Assembly: GCA_002449845.1 (NCBI GenBank)
Contig: DJXW01000012.1
Coordinates: forward strand, 1-53,883
DNA from: Prevotella sp. UBA6994
GTDB taxonomy: Bacteria > Bacteroidota > Bacteroidia > Bacteroidales > Bacteroidaceae
Reading direction: 5' to 3'
Length of the DNA: 53,883 nucleotides
Shown here: positions 43,309 to 52,599 of the stretch, in pieces
Layout of the letters: every line of letters begins with the position of its first letter
How positions within the stretch are numbered: the first letter of the stretch is position 1
Program-made: the position numbers and the translations under genes
The notes under the pieces: model-generated
The model's input: the letters and a program-made list of their open reading frames with translations, nothing else
What the model was told of the DNA's origin: nothing
Databases searched by the model: none

Positions 43309-44094
43309 TTACATTCTATTTTCCATCCACTTTTTTCGTTCCTCTTCGTCCATTTTTTCAATGGCGTACCGTAATGCCGTACGAGGCATTTCATGGGCGT
43401 GTTGGCGCAGGAAATCGCGTAATAAGTCCATGCTTACCCGATTCCCCATCTCTCGCAACATCCATCCCACCGCCTTATGCATCAAATCATGCTCATGATG
43501 AAGATGTTTTTCCGCATAACGAAGACAATAGGAAGGGTCACCTTGTTGTGAGGTTTTCCATGAGCAAACCATGCTCATGCGCTGTAGCCATAGATTAGAA
43601 CTGTCAGCAAGACCGTCAAGTATCTTGAGCTTATATTCTTGGTGTAATCCCACTTTCGTTCCACCGAGATAAGTTGGCAACAACAACCAATGGCCTATAA
43701 TCTTATGTACGGATAAATCCACCAAATCCCAGTTGTTGGCTTGTCTTGCATATTCCAAATACATTTCTACAATCTCATCCCTTCGGTGAATGGCATCTTC
43801 ATCATGCTCCAAACGTTTCTTGGCTTGTTTCTCAAACTTATCTACCAAAATCAAGAAACCACAAAGACGTACCTCATGCCAACGGTTCATCAATAATACA
43901 GGCACCTCATGAAGCGGAAAGTCTTTTGCCACCACTTTTACCACCTCACGCGTTTGGGGAACCTTCAATCCCAAGAATTCATCACCATATCCATATTCGC
44001 CTGGTGCCGTCTTGAAAAATCCCATGAGTATCTTGCGCTGAGACTCATTACGCTGAGATTCCATGTACTGAATGATTTCCTTTGCCGTATTCAT
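43309..44094 (-). CDS. DNA alkylation repair protein (AlkD-like HEAT-repeat)
   Basis: A 261-residue all-helical protein of the AlkD/AlkC-related glycosylase family, which removes alkylated bases. The start YGYGDEFLGLKVPQTREVVK and the later ANNWDLVDLSVHKIIGHWL are family signatures, the latter holding the catalytic-region Trp/Asp. ATG 44094 fits the family N terminus better than an in-frame ATG 44124. CAAAGATA (44122-44129) may be its -7 box. The downstream esterase gene is probably co-transcribed. Confidence 0.88.
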   Translation of the reverse strand: MNTAKEIIQYMESQRNESQRKILMGFFKTAPGEYGYGDEFLGLKVPQTREVVKVVAKDFPLHEVPVLLMNRWHEVRLCGFLILVDKFEKQAKKRLEHDEDAIHRRDEIVEMYLEYARQANNWDLVDLSVHKIIGHWLLLPTYLGGTKVGLHQEYKLKILDGLADSSNLWLQRMSMVCSWKTSQQGDPSYCLRYAEKHLHHEHDLMHKAVGWMLREMGNRVSMDLLRDFLRQHAHEMPRTALRYAIEKMDEEERKKWMENRM

Positions 44095-44164
44095 GTCATC
44101 TGATTGAAATATTTCGATAATCAAAGATAATATGCAAAATTAATAATAGTTTTGAATAAATATC

Positions 44165-44195
44165 TTTGCTATCCATAAAAAAGTTGGTATTTTTG
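44165..44195 (+). promoter_or_regulatory. Promoter of the DUF3237 gene
   Basis: TTTG (44165-44168) and TATTTTTG (44188-44195), 19 bases apart, match the Bacteroidetes promoter; ATG 44227 follows. Confidence 0.75.
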
Positions 44196-44226
44196 CAAGA
44201 TAATAATTATTACAACCAAAAATGCC

Positions 44227-44739
44227 ATGAAAAAATTATTTTTTCTCTATTCCTTATTGATTGCCGCATTAACCGTCCATGCACAAGCCAATCCTCCCAA
44301 AGAAACGCCAAAGATGGAATTTGTCATGCAATTAAACGTAACGCTTGACCAAGCCTATACCATAGGTAATACTCCTCACGGCAAACGCATGATCATCCCC
44401 ATCACTGGCGGTACTTTTGAAGGTCCACTCGTAAAAGGAACCATTATCAACGGTGGTGCCGACTATCAATTGGCTAATCAAGAGGGAAATCGGACAGAAC
44501 TAGAAGCTATATATTCCATCAAGACCGACGATGGGGTATATATCCATGTGCGCAACCGTGGAATCATTTATTCGGGCAAGGATGAGTATGGAAAGCCATC
44601 CTTCTATTTCAAAGCTGCACCTCAGTTTGAAGCACCTAACGACAGCAAATATGCTTGGCTGAACAATGCCATTTATGTATGCGAACCTGCCCCTGGAGAA
44701 TCTGGCAGTATCACGTTGAACGTCTGGAAAGTGAAATAA
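44227..44739 (+). CDS. Secreted DUF3237 protein
   Basis: A 170-residue protein with signal peptide (1-19, MKKLFFLYSLLIAALTVHAQ) and a DUF3237 domain (about 30-170). The family wording includes GGTFEGP..KGTIINGGADYQ, and YIHVRNRGI followed by FKAAPQFEAP..KYAWLN. DUF3237 proteins form a small beta-barrel and have no established activity. It stands alone with its own promoter, and a repeat-family hairpin follows its stop. Confidence 0.88.
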   Translation: MKKLFFLYSLLIAALTVHAQANPPKETPKMEFVMQLNVTLDQAYTIGNTPHGKRMIIPITGGTFEGPLVKGTIINGGADYQLANQEGNRTELEAIYSIKTDDGVYIHVRNRGIIYSGKDEYGKPSFYFKAAPQFEAPNDSKYAWLNNAIYVCEPAPGESGSITLNVWKVK

Positions 44740-44757
44740 CCTTCGTTCCCATATATA

Positions 44758-44794
44758 GTAACCATCGGTTTCTTGCATAGTGACCGATGGTTAC
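44758..44794 (+). terminator. Hairpin repeat after the DUF3237 gene
   Basis: GTAACCATCGGT (44758-44769) and ACCGATGGTTAC (44783-44794) form a perfect 12-bp stem. The sequence is built from the same words as the hairpin at 28397-28457, and further copies of the words run to about 44816. No T-run follows. Confidence 0.6.
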
Positions 44795-44895
44795 TTGTAT
44801 GGTGACCAATGGTTTCTTAATAAGTGTCTTATTAGAACGAAATCGGCATCAAACACAATCTTTCATGAGGTAACTATGTGATAACGCAATGTCAA

Positions 44896-46926
44896 CTATT
44901 GCTTTCGCTTGCAAAACTGCTTATACTCATCGCATCTCGAAACATATTCGCTGATGCCTTGCGTGTTTTGCTTCTCAAACTCAGCAAGAGCCGTGAATGC
45001 CTGATATTGCTGTGATTGAGGATTGACTTTCCTGACGTAATCAATGGCACTGTTGTCCCAGACCAAAATGCTCCAACGATGGGATTCGGGATAGAGATAG
45101 ACGTAAGACAAGGCGAAAAGAGAGCGTTCTCTCAACCGCAAATCACTACTTTTGCTTGCTTCACGCAACAGGCTTACGGCTTTGGCAGCCAAATCTACTT
45201 CATTTACTCTCACCGTATCACTCACGCTCTTTCCGTCATGCATCAAAAACCAACAATCACCCGTAAAGCAAGCTTGAGCATAACGAACGGCAAGGTCGTA
45301 GCAACATTGTTGGCGATTCTGTCCCGTCAACAATGTCATTTTATTCTCCATATCCAACATTTCATGGGCAAAATCAACTTTTGGATTAGACTTCAACTTA
45401 GGTAGATGCTCCCCATATCTCTGTTCCCACGTTAGCCACTGACGAGTCAACCACGGTTCCACCGTCCATTGACGATAAAGGGCATACGGATGATAATATT
45501 TCTCATTGACAAACGAAAGGGGTACCTTCGCCAACCAAGTCAAGGCTTCACCCCATTGGCAGAGACGCAGGTATTTCGTGCCTATCAAGTCGTTCATCGC
45601 ATGAGGGTCTATTTCTATATGCGACTTGATGTAACGGTCAAGAGCCGTTGTAGATGGAGATTTAGCATACTCCAAATATTGTAGTAAATGCTCTACTGCC
45701 ATCGTATCGAGAAAACAATCGTATTCGTTGGCATGATCCATATTGTATAAAGCTATTGCCACTTCTGGGCGATTCGCTTGTAGATATTTGTCGGCAAGTA
45801 CTTGATGGATGGTACGGTCTAATGCTTTGCCATAATGGTCATCCTTCTTTTGCATGGTTTCTAACCACGACAGTTCACCAGCCAGATAGTCGTTATACGT
45901 CTTGCTTACCGGAGATTCTGCGGAGGAAATGTAGAATGTCAACACGCGGGCATTGTCGCGCATACGTTGGGTTCCTTCGAGTTTTGCAAAAGCCTTGATG
46001 TCATTTTGGGCTTGTCGTTTGTTCCCGAAAAGATATTCCAGCCAAGCCTTGGCACTCTGCCACATCAGTGGGTGGCGGTTTTTTCCTTCTTTCACCACAA
46101 GCGTTGCCAATTGGCACATCTGTAGCGCTTCGTTCTTCTGAATATCGCGTACAAAGAGCTTACCTTCATTGTTTCCCTCAACAGTACCATCTATAGCCTC
46201 TTGCGCATTGTTGACGAAATCCTGCAACAAGAATGGCAACACAGGTGAGTTTGCATCACGCAGATATTCGGCACGAATAGCCTGATACGAACGTTTCTCA
46301 TAATATTGCGTCATAAGGCTCTCCCAGTCGCCCATTTCCGCAAACAGCGCACCAGAACGGTCTGGGTGTCCTGTTTTCAGCAATGCACCGGCGTAGATGT
46401 TTTTCATCATGTCTTTATAGACCGTTTCGATATACTGGCTTGCTGTTTTCTCCCAGAAAGAGATATTCTCAGCATGGCGACCCAACATCATGTTGCAACG
46501 CATCAAGAGCAAAGCGTGTTGGCTACGCAGACGAGTCTTCAACTTGCCTTTCGCATAGGCACGTACTGATTGTAATACTTGCTGGCGATGAGACAGCTCA
46601 GCCTTGGTGGGATAATCCCAACTCTCATTCTTTGCCTTTTGTGCGCACTCTAAATATTTCTGTAGATTTCTGACGTAACTTTCCATCAACACATCACCTT
46701 TCTTCCTGGCAGACTGGATAATGACATCTGCATCAAAGAAAGAAAACTCCTCATCTGAGCCTAAATAAGTTTTCCAATTATTCATGCTTATTTCATCGAC
46801 ACGTCTGCTAAATTCCCTGCTGTCGTAAACGCTGAAAAGGTAATAATTATGGGTTCCTATCCAACCACAAGCAAATATTTGCGCGGTAAAGGAAATCAAA
46901 GCACTAATGATGATAAATCGCTTCAT
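44896..46926 (-). CDS. Secreted repeat-rich helical protein of unknown function
   Basis: A 676-residue exported protein with a signal peptide (1-19, ending FAC, perhaps a lipid-attached Cys) and an almost wholly helical body with TPR-like repeats (for example RTIHQVLADKYLQANRPEVAIALYN). I know no name; similar proteins sit beside DUF418 genes in Bacteroidales. ATG 46926 overlaps the end of the upstream gene by 23 bases, so the two are probably translated together. It may be a periplasmic or surface partner of the DUF418/lipoprotein product. Confidence 0.7.
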   Translation of the reverse strand: MKRFIIISALISFTAQIFACGWIGTHNYYLFSVYDSREFSRRVDEISMNNWKTYLGSDEEFSFFDADVIIQSARKKGDVLMESYVRNLQKYLECAQKAKNESWDYPTKAELSHRQQVLQSVRAYAKGKLKTRLRSQHALLLMRCNMMLGRHAENISFWEKTASQYIETVYKDMMKNIYAGALLKTGHPDRSGALFAEMGDWESLMTQYYEKRSYQAIRAEYLRDANSPVLPFLLQDFVNNAQEAIDGTVEGNNEGKLFVRDIQKNEALQMCQLATLVVKEGKNRHPLMWQSAKAWLEYLFGNKRQAQNDIKAFAKLEGTQRMRDNARVLTFYISSAESPVSKTYNDYLAGELSWLETMQKKDDHYGKALDRTIHQVLADKYLQANRPEVAIALYNMDHANEYDCFLDTMAVEHLLQYLEYAKSPSTTALDRYIKSHIEIDPHAMNDLIGTKYLRLCQWGEALTWLAKVPLSFVNEKYYHPYALYRQWTVEPWLTRQWLTWEQRYGEHLPKLKSNPKVDFAHEMLDMENKMTLLTGQNRQQCCYDLAVRYAQACFTGDCWFLMHDGKSVSDTVRVNEVDLAAKAVSLLREASKSSDLRLRERSLFALSYVYLYPESHRWSILVWDNSAIDYVRKVNPQSQQYQAFTALAEFEKQNTQGISEYVSRCDEYKQFCKRKQ

Positions 46927-48421
46927 AATCTTCTGTTTTGTATCGGTTGATGTTTTCTTTGTCAAGATGGTAAGTGATAATGGTATGATGAAGGTCGGGA
47001 CATCGCTGTTCTACCGCTTCCTTCACCCTCAACATTTCATCTGCCTCAACTACATGCTCGATGCGTACGCCATATATCGTGCGTTGCCAACGAAATATGG
47101 GATAAGCGGTTGCCATTGGCAAGGGATAGTCGGAAAGATAACGCAAATAAGGTTGTACGTCACGCAAATCGAGTATGGGATTACGCTCTTGAAATTTACG
47201 TGGGTCACCTGTATTGTACAGCATAAGTACTCCATAATCTGCCGGTGGCTCTTCCATTGATAATTGATGCAAGCGAATGGTAGTAGAGAGTCGCATCTGG
47301 TGAGTTTTGGCAACCTGTCGTACTTCTGACAAGAAATCATAGTATATTTTCTTGCTACGAGCCGTAAAATCACAGTCAATCTGTATCTCACGAACACCTG
47401 CCACGTCATTGGTCTCGTTCATTTGCACAATTCGCTCAACGATACGTTGAGCCAATCCCTCATGATGAAGGTGCATACAGTCTTCAGTAATATAGACGGT
47501 GGGGACAATTTGCAATGTTTGTGGCACTTTTTCGGCAAAGGCTATCGTGGCATTGGGCATGGGTACAGAATCAACCATGACCACGTCGAAATACCTGCAA
47601 AAAACCTTTTTAATATGGTAGCGTTCGAGAAAAGCTGTTTCCGTGGAATCCAGTCGCCACTCCGTGCGCCAGTAATATACAGAGTTTTCATCAGGTAAAC
47701 TATTACGGGAACTGCATCCTGAAACAACCATACATAACAATGGCAACAAACATTTGAATATGGAGAAAAAACGCTGATAGGTAAGTATTCGCCACACCCA
47801 TTCCAACGGTCCGAAACGGAAATACTTAAACCAAAAGCTACAGAAAACAATCTGTAAGACAAATATCAACAATGCCGTCAATTCCACGTGTACCAAGCCA
47901 AAAGAGGTGCCAAGTCCGAATCCGATACCATAGAACAGCATCATACCTATCAACGACTGCGAGATATAATTGGTTAATGCCATTCTCCCTGGAGCTGCCA
48001 ACCAACGAAAGCATCTTGACTGGGGAAGCCTATCATACAAAAGACAAAGCAATGTCACATAACAAAAAGCCAAAGGAATGACGCTAATCGCATAGAGCAA
48101 AGAATGAACTGTAAGCCCCAAGGGATGAGCATTCACTGCACTCAACGCATAGAAAAGCGAAAAGGGTACCCCTATCAATGCAAACCACCATAACATCTTT
48201 TTTAGTGGTAACGTGGAGATTCGAGCATATAATTGATGCTTACCTGCCAAATAGCCCAAGATAAGCATCTGAGCCTGTTGGTCTGCACTAAGAAATGTCC
48301 ATAGTGCAAACTCCGGCAAATTAGCCAATATGATACCCATCAATGAAAAGCCTCTCAGTGCATCGAGAATAAGATAACGCCCTTGACCTACAACAGGTCC
48401 CAATTGTTGGTTTTGTGACAT
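46904..48421 (-). CDS. DUF418 membrane protein fused to a lipoprotein, with internal deletion
   Basis: A 505-residue single frame with two distinct parts. Residues 1-240 resemble a DUF418 membrane protein: YLILDALRGFSLMGI at the N terminus and APGRMALTNYISQSLIG plus FGPLEWVWRILTY at the end. The usual central 130-160 residues seem missing, since the first helix runs straight into MLILGYLAGKHQLY. Residues 241-505 begin with a lipoprotein signal (FKCLLPLLCMVVSGCSS, lipobox VSGC) and continue as a soluble domain (QIDCDFTARSKKIYYDFL..., TIM-barrel-like, perhaps DUF3142-related). Normally these would be two proteins. It may be a real fusion or a rearranged, non-functional gene. Confidence 0.7.
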   Translation of the reverse strand: MSQNQQLGPVVGQGRYLILDALRGFSLMGIILANLPEFALWTFLSADQQAQMLILGYLAGKHQLYARISTLPLKKMLWWFALIGVPFSLFYALSAVNAHPLGLTVHSLLYAISVIPLAFCYVTLLCLLYDRLPQSRCFRWLAAPGRMALTNYISQSLIGMMLFYGIGFGLGTSFGLVHVELTALLIFVLQIVFCSFWFKYFRFGPLEWVWRILTYQRFFSIFKCLLPLLCMVVSGCSSRNSLPDENSVYYWRTEWRLDSTETAFLERYHIKKVFCRYFDVVMVDSVPMPNATIAFAEKVPQTLQIVPTVYITEDCMHLHHEGLAQRIVERIVQMNETNDVAGVREIQIDCDFTARSKKIYYDFLSEVRQVAKTHQMRLSTTIRLHQLSMEEPPADYGVLMLYNTGDPRKFQERNPILDLRDVQPYLRYLSDYPLPMATAYPIFRWQRTIYGVRIEHVVEADEMLRVKEAVEQRCPDLHHTIITYHLDKENINRYKTEDYEAIYHH

Positions 48422-48460
48422 GAAAACTATATGCTCAATTCTATGCTCACTTTGGGATGA

Positions 48461-49108
48461 CTACTTTCTTATAATCTTAGCTTTTGGATATTTTTTGAGG
48501 TCCAACTTGAACATATCATCATTAACGCCAAACTTGATTTTAGTGGCAGTCATTCTCACCGTCAAACCCTTTTCCTTAACTGACATCTCATGAAAATAGT
48601 AATTGTTCTTATTGATTTTCATAAGAGTCTGTTTGGGCGATTCCTTATCCTTGGGATTAGAAAAAGTAATCTCATAATAGTCGCCTTTCACCTTCATCTT
48701 GGCTGTCTTATAATCCTTATGAATATTAAGGTCTATGTCATAATCACCTTTCCCCTTCTTTGAAACCTTGGTGATGATAAGCGAATCAGGTTCAGAAGAC
48801 TTAATGCTTTGTTTGTATTTCCATTCTTGCACACCATCAAAGCCAGACTCTTCTTTCAGCTCTTTCCCCAACACTTTCATGGTCATCACATGATAAGACT
48901 TTTCACCTTTACTGTATATCTTGACCGTTCCATTCATAGAAAACACCAACATGCCGGCATGTAATTTAAAATCCAGTTCGTAGCCAGCAGGATTGTTCAT
49001 CTTCTCGCTGCATTTATTCATTACATTCATTACGTCTGCAGGTATCTGTGCATTCGCAAAGATACATACTTGCAGGAGAAGTATCAAAAACAGTTGTCTT
49101 ACCTTCAT
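48461..49108 (-). CDS. LolA-like outer-membrane lipoprotein carrier
   Basis: A 215-residue periplasmic protein: signal peptide (1-21, MKVRQLFLILLLQVCIFANAQ), then an unclosed beta-barrel-like pattern typical of LolA-type proteins of Bacteroidetes (FKLHAGMLVFSMNGTVKIYSKGEK... and VSVKEKG-like strands). It would carry lipoproteins from inner to outer membrane. ATG 49108 is chosen because it starts the signal peptide. Its promoter is CAAAATTA (49142-49149) with CAAA (49168-49171) on the plus strand, 18 bases apart. Confidence 0.75.
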   Translation of the reverse strand: MKVRQLFLILLLQVCIFANAQIPADVMNVMNKCSEKMNNPAGYELDFKLHAGMLVFSMNGTVKIYSKGEKSYHVMTMKVLGKELKEESGFDGVQEWKYKQSIKSSEPDSLIITKVSKKGKGDYDIDLNIHKDYKTAKMKVKGDYYEITFSNPKDKESPKQTLMKINKNNYYFHEMSVKEKGLTVRMTATKIKFGVNDDMFKLDLKKYPKAKIIRK

Positions 49109-49141
49109 CTTTTTAAATATTATAATGTGTGTTTGATCTTG

Positions 49142-49171
49142 CAAAATTAGATAAAATACTCGAATAACAAA
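49142..49171 (-). promoter_or_regulatory. Promoter of the LolA-like gene
   Basis: Reads TAATTTTG (-7) and TTTG (-33) on the minus strand with 18 bases between. Confidence 0.65.
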
Positions 49172-49214
49172 CCTTTCCCATCAAGTATTTGTAGTTTCTT
49201 TACAAGATATAGGC

Positions 49215-51668
49215 TTATTTAGCGAACAACTTACCCACAAAATTGAGCAATGTATGTACAGTTTGCTTGTCAGGCACGGGAATGCGAATTTGTGTCTTAC
49301 CCGTCTCAGCATCAGTCTCCACAAGAGTTTCAACCAATTTCTCTGTAGCTTCAGGTGACTGGAGTGTTTGGGCAAGTCCTGTCAAGAACGAAATACCTTG
49401 TTCAACCAAATCGCGAGGCTCGCGGGATAATTGCCCGGAGCTATGAGTATCTGACTTGATTTCTGTTTCCTGCGCATTAGGAAGATCGTCTTTAACGATT
49501 TCCTCATCAATCTGTTCAACTGCTTGATGGTCTCTTATAGGCTCCTGTCCTTCTTCTACGACTTCAACCACTTCATTAGAGGATTCCTGCGTCTGTTGTT
49601 CTTCTTCCACCATGTCGCCTAAGCTATCCATCATAGCAGTAAACTTCGTTTCATTATTCAAGAAGATAGTGTCCTCACCATTATCAAGCACACCTTCAAA
49701 CATAGCAGACTTGAAACGCAACTTTCCTAACATTCCTTCCTCAATAGTTCCACGAGCCACGAGATTAATCACCTGCACATTACGTTCTTGACCCAAACGA
49801 TATATGCGAGCTATACGCTGTTCAAGCACAGCTGGATTCCACGGTAAGTCAAGGTTAATGATAATAGAGGCTGCTTGTAAATTCAAGCCCGTACTGCCCG
49901 CATCTGTGGAGAGAAACACCCTACAATCTGGATCATCTGTAAAGTTATTGATGAGATTCTTTCGCTGTGCAGATGGTATTCCCCCATGTAAGTATTCATA
50001 CTTTACGCCCAGTTGGTCGAGCTCACGAGCTATGAGACGAGTCATACGCTCCCACTGACTGAAAATGACAACCTTCTCGTCCCCATTCTCAAAGACAGAC
50101 TGAAGAATGTTAACCGTCTCGGTAATTTTCGTATCATAACGTGTCTTTTGGTCAAGAATATAGGTGGAATCACACACCATGCGCATCTGGGAAAGGGAAA
50201 GCAACAAACGTTGACGGTCTTTCTCTGAAAGGAAATGCATTTTACGCCATTTATAGACCAATCTTGCAACAACATCCTTGAACTCGTCGTGTATGCCTTT
50301 TTGCTCTTTTGTCATTGCCACCAAAAGGTTCTGGTCTTGTCGCTTAGGCATTTGAAGAGCCACTTGTTTCTTTGTACGACGTATCAAACGATTGCGCACC
50401 TGCTCACCTATTCGGTTGAGATTTTGATACCCAATAACCTTTCCACCATCGTCTGTGACAATACAATTAGCCTTGAACTGCCAATAAGGACCTAAACAAT
50501 AATTGTCGGCAAACTCCATGACGGAATACAACTCCTCTAACTTATTCTCCAAAGGTGTTCCGCTAAGGATTACGGCATAATCTGATTGAATTTTACGAGC
50601 AGCGATAGAAATTTGCGTTTTCCAATTTTTCAGTCGTTGCACTTCGTCCATAATCAATATATCGGACCGCAAAGTTCCCCACATCTTAACATCATTGGTA
50701 GCACAATTGTAAGATACTATTTTATAAGGTGTATCTGAAGCATACTGCTGTTTGCGCTTCAATGGGTTCCCTTCGATAACAAGTGTCCCTACTCCACCCG
50801 TAAATCGCTCTATCTCTCGTTGCCATTGATATTTCAATGATGTAGGACAAATCACCAGCACCTGCTCAGCCAGTCCTTCCCGACGGAGTAATTCTGCCGT
50901 TCCAATAGCTTGTATGGTCTTGCCAAGCCCCATTTCATCGGCAATTATAGAGCGTCCCTTTTCAAAGGCGAAACGAATACCCTCTTTCTGATATGGGTAG
51001 AGATTGACGGTGAGCAACTGGTCAAGTTGCTCATCAGTGTATTTTTTAATGAGTTGTTCACGGAACTTTCGTTCTCGTTGCTCTAAAATAAAATCAATGG
51101 CATCTTGGTAAAAACGGAATGAAGAATCAATGGCAACAGCTTCGGTCAACAGTTTATCGTAATCATAGAAAGCATTTGGGTACATGACACCATCGGCATC
51201 AAAATATCGTAAAGCCAGATTCTGATATTCTTGATGATGATTACTTCCCAAGCGAATCTTCACTTGTCTGCCATTGGTATAAGAAAGGTAAACGGAAGTA
51301 TAAGCTGGCAAATCGAAATGTACTTGTCTGTTCAGGTTTTCTGCTAACCAAAGCTTTACTTTTTCGATATGCTTACAAGTACCAAGACGTGATGTCTTGA
51401 AGTCCATACATGAACAATAATTCCAAGGACTGCCAGATCCACGATAAACAACCTTATATGTTTGTCGTGTCTGAGGATTCTTAACCTCATACTCTCCTGG
51501 CAAATTCTTCTCATCAACGGCAGCCACTGCCATGGTTTCCTCTCTTGCAATCTGTTTCCGCAAGGCTCTTTGCCATGCTTCTAACGTCATACCATGTGGC
51601 TTAATAGTCCAAGAAATCTTCGGTCTTCTTTCCGTCTTTTTCACCGTAGTACCTTTTTTCCTTGCCAT
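49215..51668 (-). CDS. SNF2-family DNA helicase with SWIM zinc finger
   Basis: An 817-residue SWI2/SNF2 ATPase. An N-terminal SWIM-type zinc finger (CSC..., then CKH; about residues 84-100) precedes the motor. Walker A is DEMGLGKT (about 240-247), the DEAH box reads DEVQ, and the C-terminal helicase half has STDAGSTGLNLQAA and QRIARIYRLGQ. A Glu-rich tail (about 675-740) is followed by a conserved end. Bacterial SNF2 proteins remodel protein-DNA complexes in repair or transcription. The TATCTTTG -7 box (CAAAGATA, 51698-51705) lies just upstream. Confidence 0.9.
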   Translation of the reverse strand: MARKKGTTVKKTERRPKISWTIKPHGMTLEAWQRALRKQIAREETMAVAAVDEKNLPGEYEVKNPQTRQTYKVVYRGSGSPWNYCSCMDFKTSRLGTCKHIEKVKLWLAENLNRQVHFDLPAYTSVYLSYTNGRQVKIRLGSNHHQEYQNLALRYFDADGVMYPNAFYDYDKLLTEAVAIDSSFRFYQDAIDFILEQRERKFREQLIKKYTDEQLDQLLTVNLYPYQKEGIRFAFEKGRSIIADEMGLGKTIQAIGTAELLRREGLAEQVLVICPTSLKYQWQREIERFTGGVGTLVIEGNPLKRKQQYASDTPYKIVSYNCATNDVKMWGTLRSDILIMDEVQRLKNWKTQISIAARKIQSDYAVILSGTPLENKLEELYSVMEFADNYCLGPYWQFKANCIVTDDGGKVIGYQNLNRIGEQVRNRLIRRTKKQVALQMPKRQDQNLLVAMTKEQKGIHDEFKDVVARLVYKWRKMHFLSEKDRQRLLLSLSQMRMVCDSTYILDQKTRYDTKITETVNILQSVFENGDEKVVIFSQWERMTRLIARELDQLGVKYEYLHGGIPSAQRKNLINNFTDDPDCRVFLSTDAGSTGLNLQAASIIINLDLPWNPAVLEQRIARIYRLGQERNVQVINLVARGTIEEGMLGKLRFKSAMFEGVLDNGEDTIFLNNETKFTAMMDSLGDMVEEEQQTQESSNEVVEVVEEGQEPIRDHQAVEQIDEEIVKDDLPNAQETEIKSDTHSSGQLSREPRDLVEQGISFLTGLAQTLQSPEATEKLVETLVETDAETGKTQIRIPVPDKQTVHTLLNFVGKLFAK

Positions 51669-51697
51669 ACTTTTCTTTCATATTTAATTTCAAAGTA

Positions 51698-51726
51698 CAA
51701 AGATACTAAAAAGAAAAAGAACACAA
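51698..51726 (-). promoter_or_regulatory. Promoter of the SNF2 gene
   Basis: TATCTTTG on the minus strand (51698-51705) with TTG (51724-51726) 18 bases upstream. Confidence 0.6.
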
Positions 51727-51819
51727 TAAGAACCTATAGAATTTTCAAATAATTCTTATGTTCAAACCGAATTTATTTCAAGAAGAAAAGAATCTCTGAC
51801 CTGTCTCTATAATACTCTT

Positions 51820-52119
51820 TTAAAATACAACAGCGCAAGCTCTCTTGATGTCGATTAATCTTTTAATGAGAGACTTCTTTTGTCGCGCTACAGACATATT
51901 ATAGCGTGTTTGCATGTTGATGAGCAATTCAGGATTGATACCAAGAGCAGCCTCCATCATTAGTGCAAAATCGGTCGTTACAGGACGCTTTCCGTTCAGT
52001 ATTTCATTAAGCTGTGTATAGGGAATGCGCAGAATTTCTGAAAATTTCTTCTGTGAAATGCCTCTGGCTTCCAACTCCTCTTTCAGTACATCTCCTGGAT
52101 GTGTAGTCGTTCTGTTCAT
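51820..52119 (-). CDS. higA: HigA-type antitoxin (XRE family)
   Basis: A 99-residue antitoxin of the HigA/VapI class: HPGDVLKEELEARGISQKKF at the start, and the helix-turn-helix through IPYTQLNEILNGKRPVTTDFALMM (given in part). It binds and neutralises the toxin encoded just upstream (8-base gap) and represses the shared promoter. The toxin-first order is the usual one for higBA. Confidence 0.9.
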   Translation of the reverse strand: MNRTTTHPGDVLKEELEARGISQKKFSEILRIPYTQLNEILNGKRPVTTDFALMMEAALGINPELLINMQTRYNMSVARQKKSLIKRLIDIKRACAVVF

Positions 52120-52127
52120 ATCTTCGT

Positions 52128-52436
52128 TTATTGATAATGGTTTGTAATATCAGTTACGGTACAAATAGTCACAATAGACTCGGTTCCCTCTTGTTTAATC
52201 TTAAACTCCAAGCGATAATGGTAATTTATACGAATAGAGTAATAGCCATTATCCAATGCCTCGAAGTTGAGAGAGTTAAAGACAAACAAGTCTTCTATGC
52301 GAGTAGCCGACATTAACGTATCTATTCGCTTTTGGTATTTCGCAACAACAGGTTTCTGGAAACGATACTTTTTGTTCTTGCATTTCCCATCGTTGTATAG
52401 TTCTTCAAGATACTCCTTTTCGTATTCAATGACCAT
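52128..52436 (-). CDS. higB: HigB/RelE-type mRNA interferase toxin
   Basis: A 102-residue toxin of the RelE/HigB superfamily that cleaves mRNA at the ribosome when not bound by antitoxin. The pattern LFVFNSLNFEALDNGYYSIRIN, then YHYRLEFKI and a terminal VTDITNHYQ, is typical of plasmid-maintenance killer proteins; Arg and His of the NYHYRLEF region are the likely active site. It is first in the operon, 10 bases after the predicted transcription start. Confidence 0.88.
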   Translation of the reverse strand: MVIEYEKEYLEELYNDGKCKNKKYRFQKPVVAKYQKRIDTLMSATRIEDLFVFNSLNFEALDNGYYSIRINYHYRLEFKIKQEGTESIVTICTVTDITNHYQ

Positions 52437-52452
52437 AGCATCTTATTTTGTG

Positions 52453-52484
52453 CAAAGATAAATAAACTTTCTTGAATTCACAAA
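52453..52484 (-). promoter_or_regulatory. Promoter of higBA
   Basis: TATCTTTG on the minus strand (plus-strand CAAAGATA at 52453-52460) and TTTG (CAAA at 52481-52484), 20 bases apart. Confidence 0.75.
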
Positions 52485-52599
52485 TTTAGTGAAGATGTAT
52501 TTTATGTTCCACAAAAATATCCGCTCTCTCTCAAATCATATTTTTAAGAGGAGCGGACAAAATGATTGGTTTTATGGAATTTCTCATTTATGATGATGA

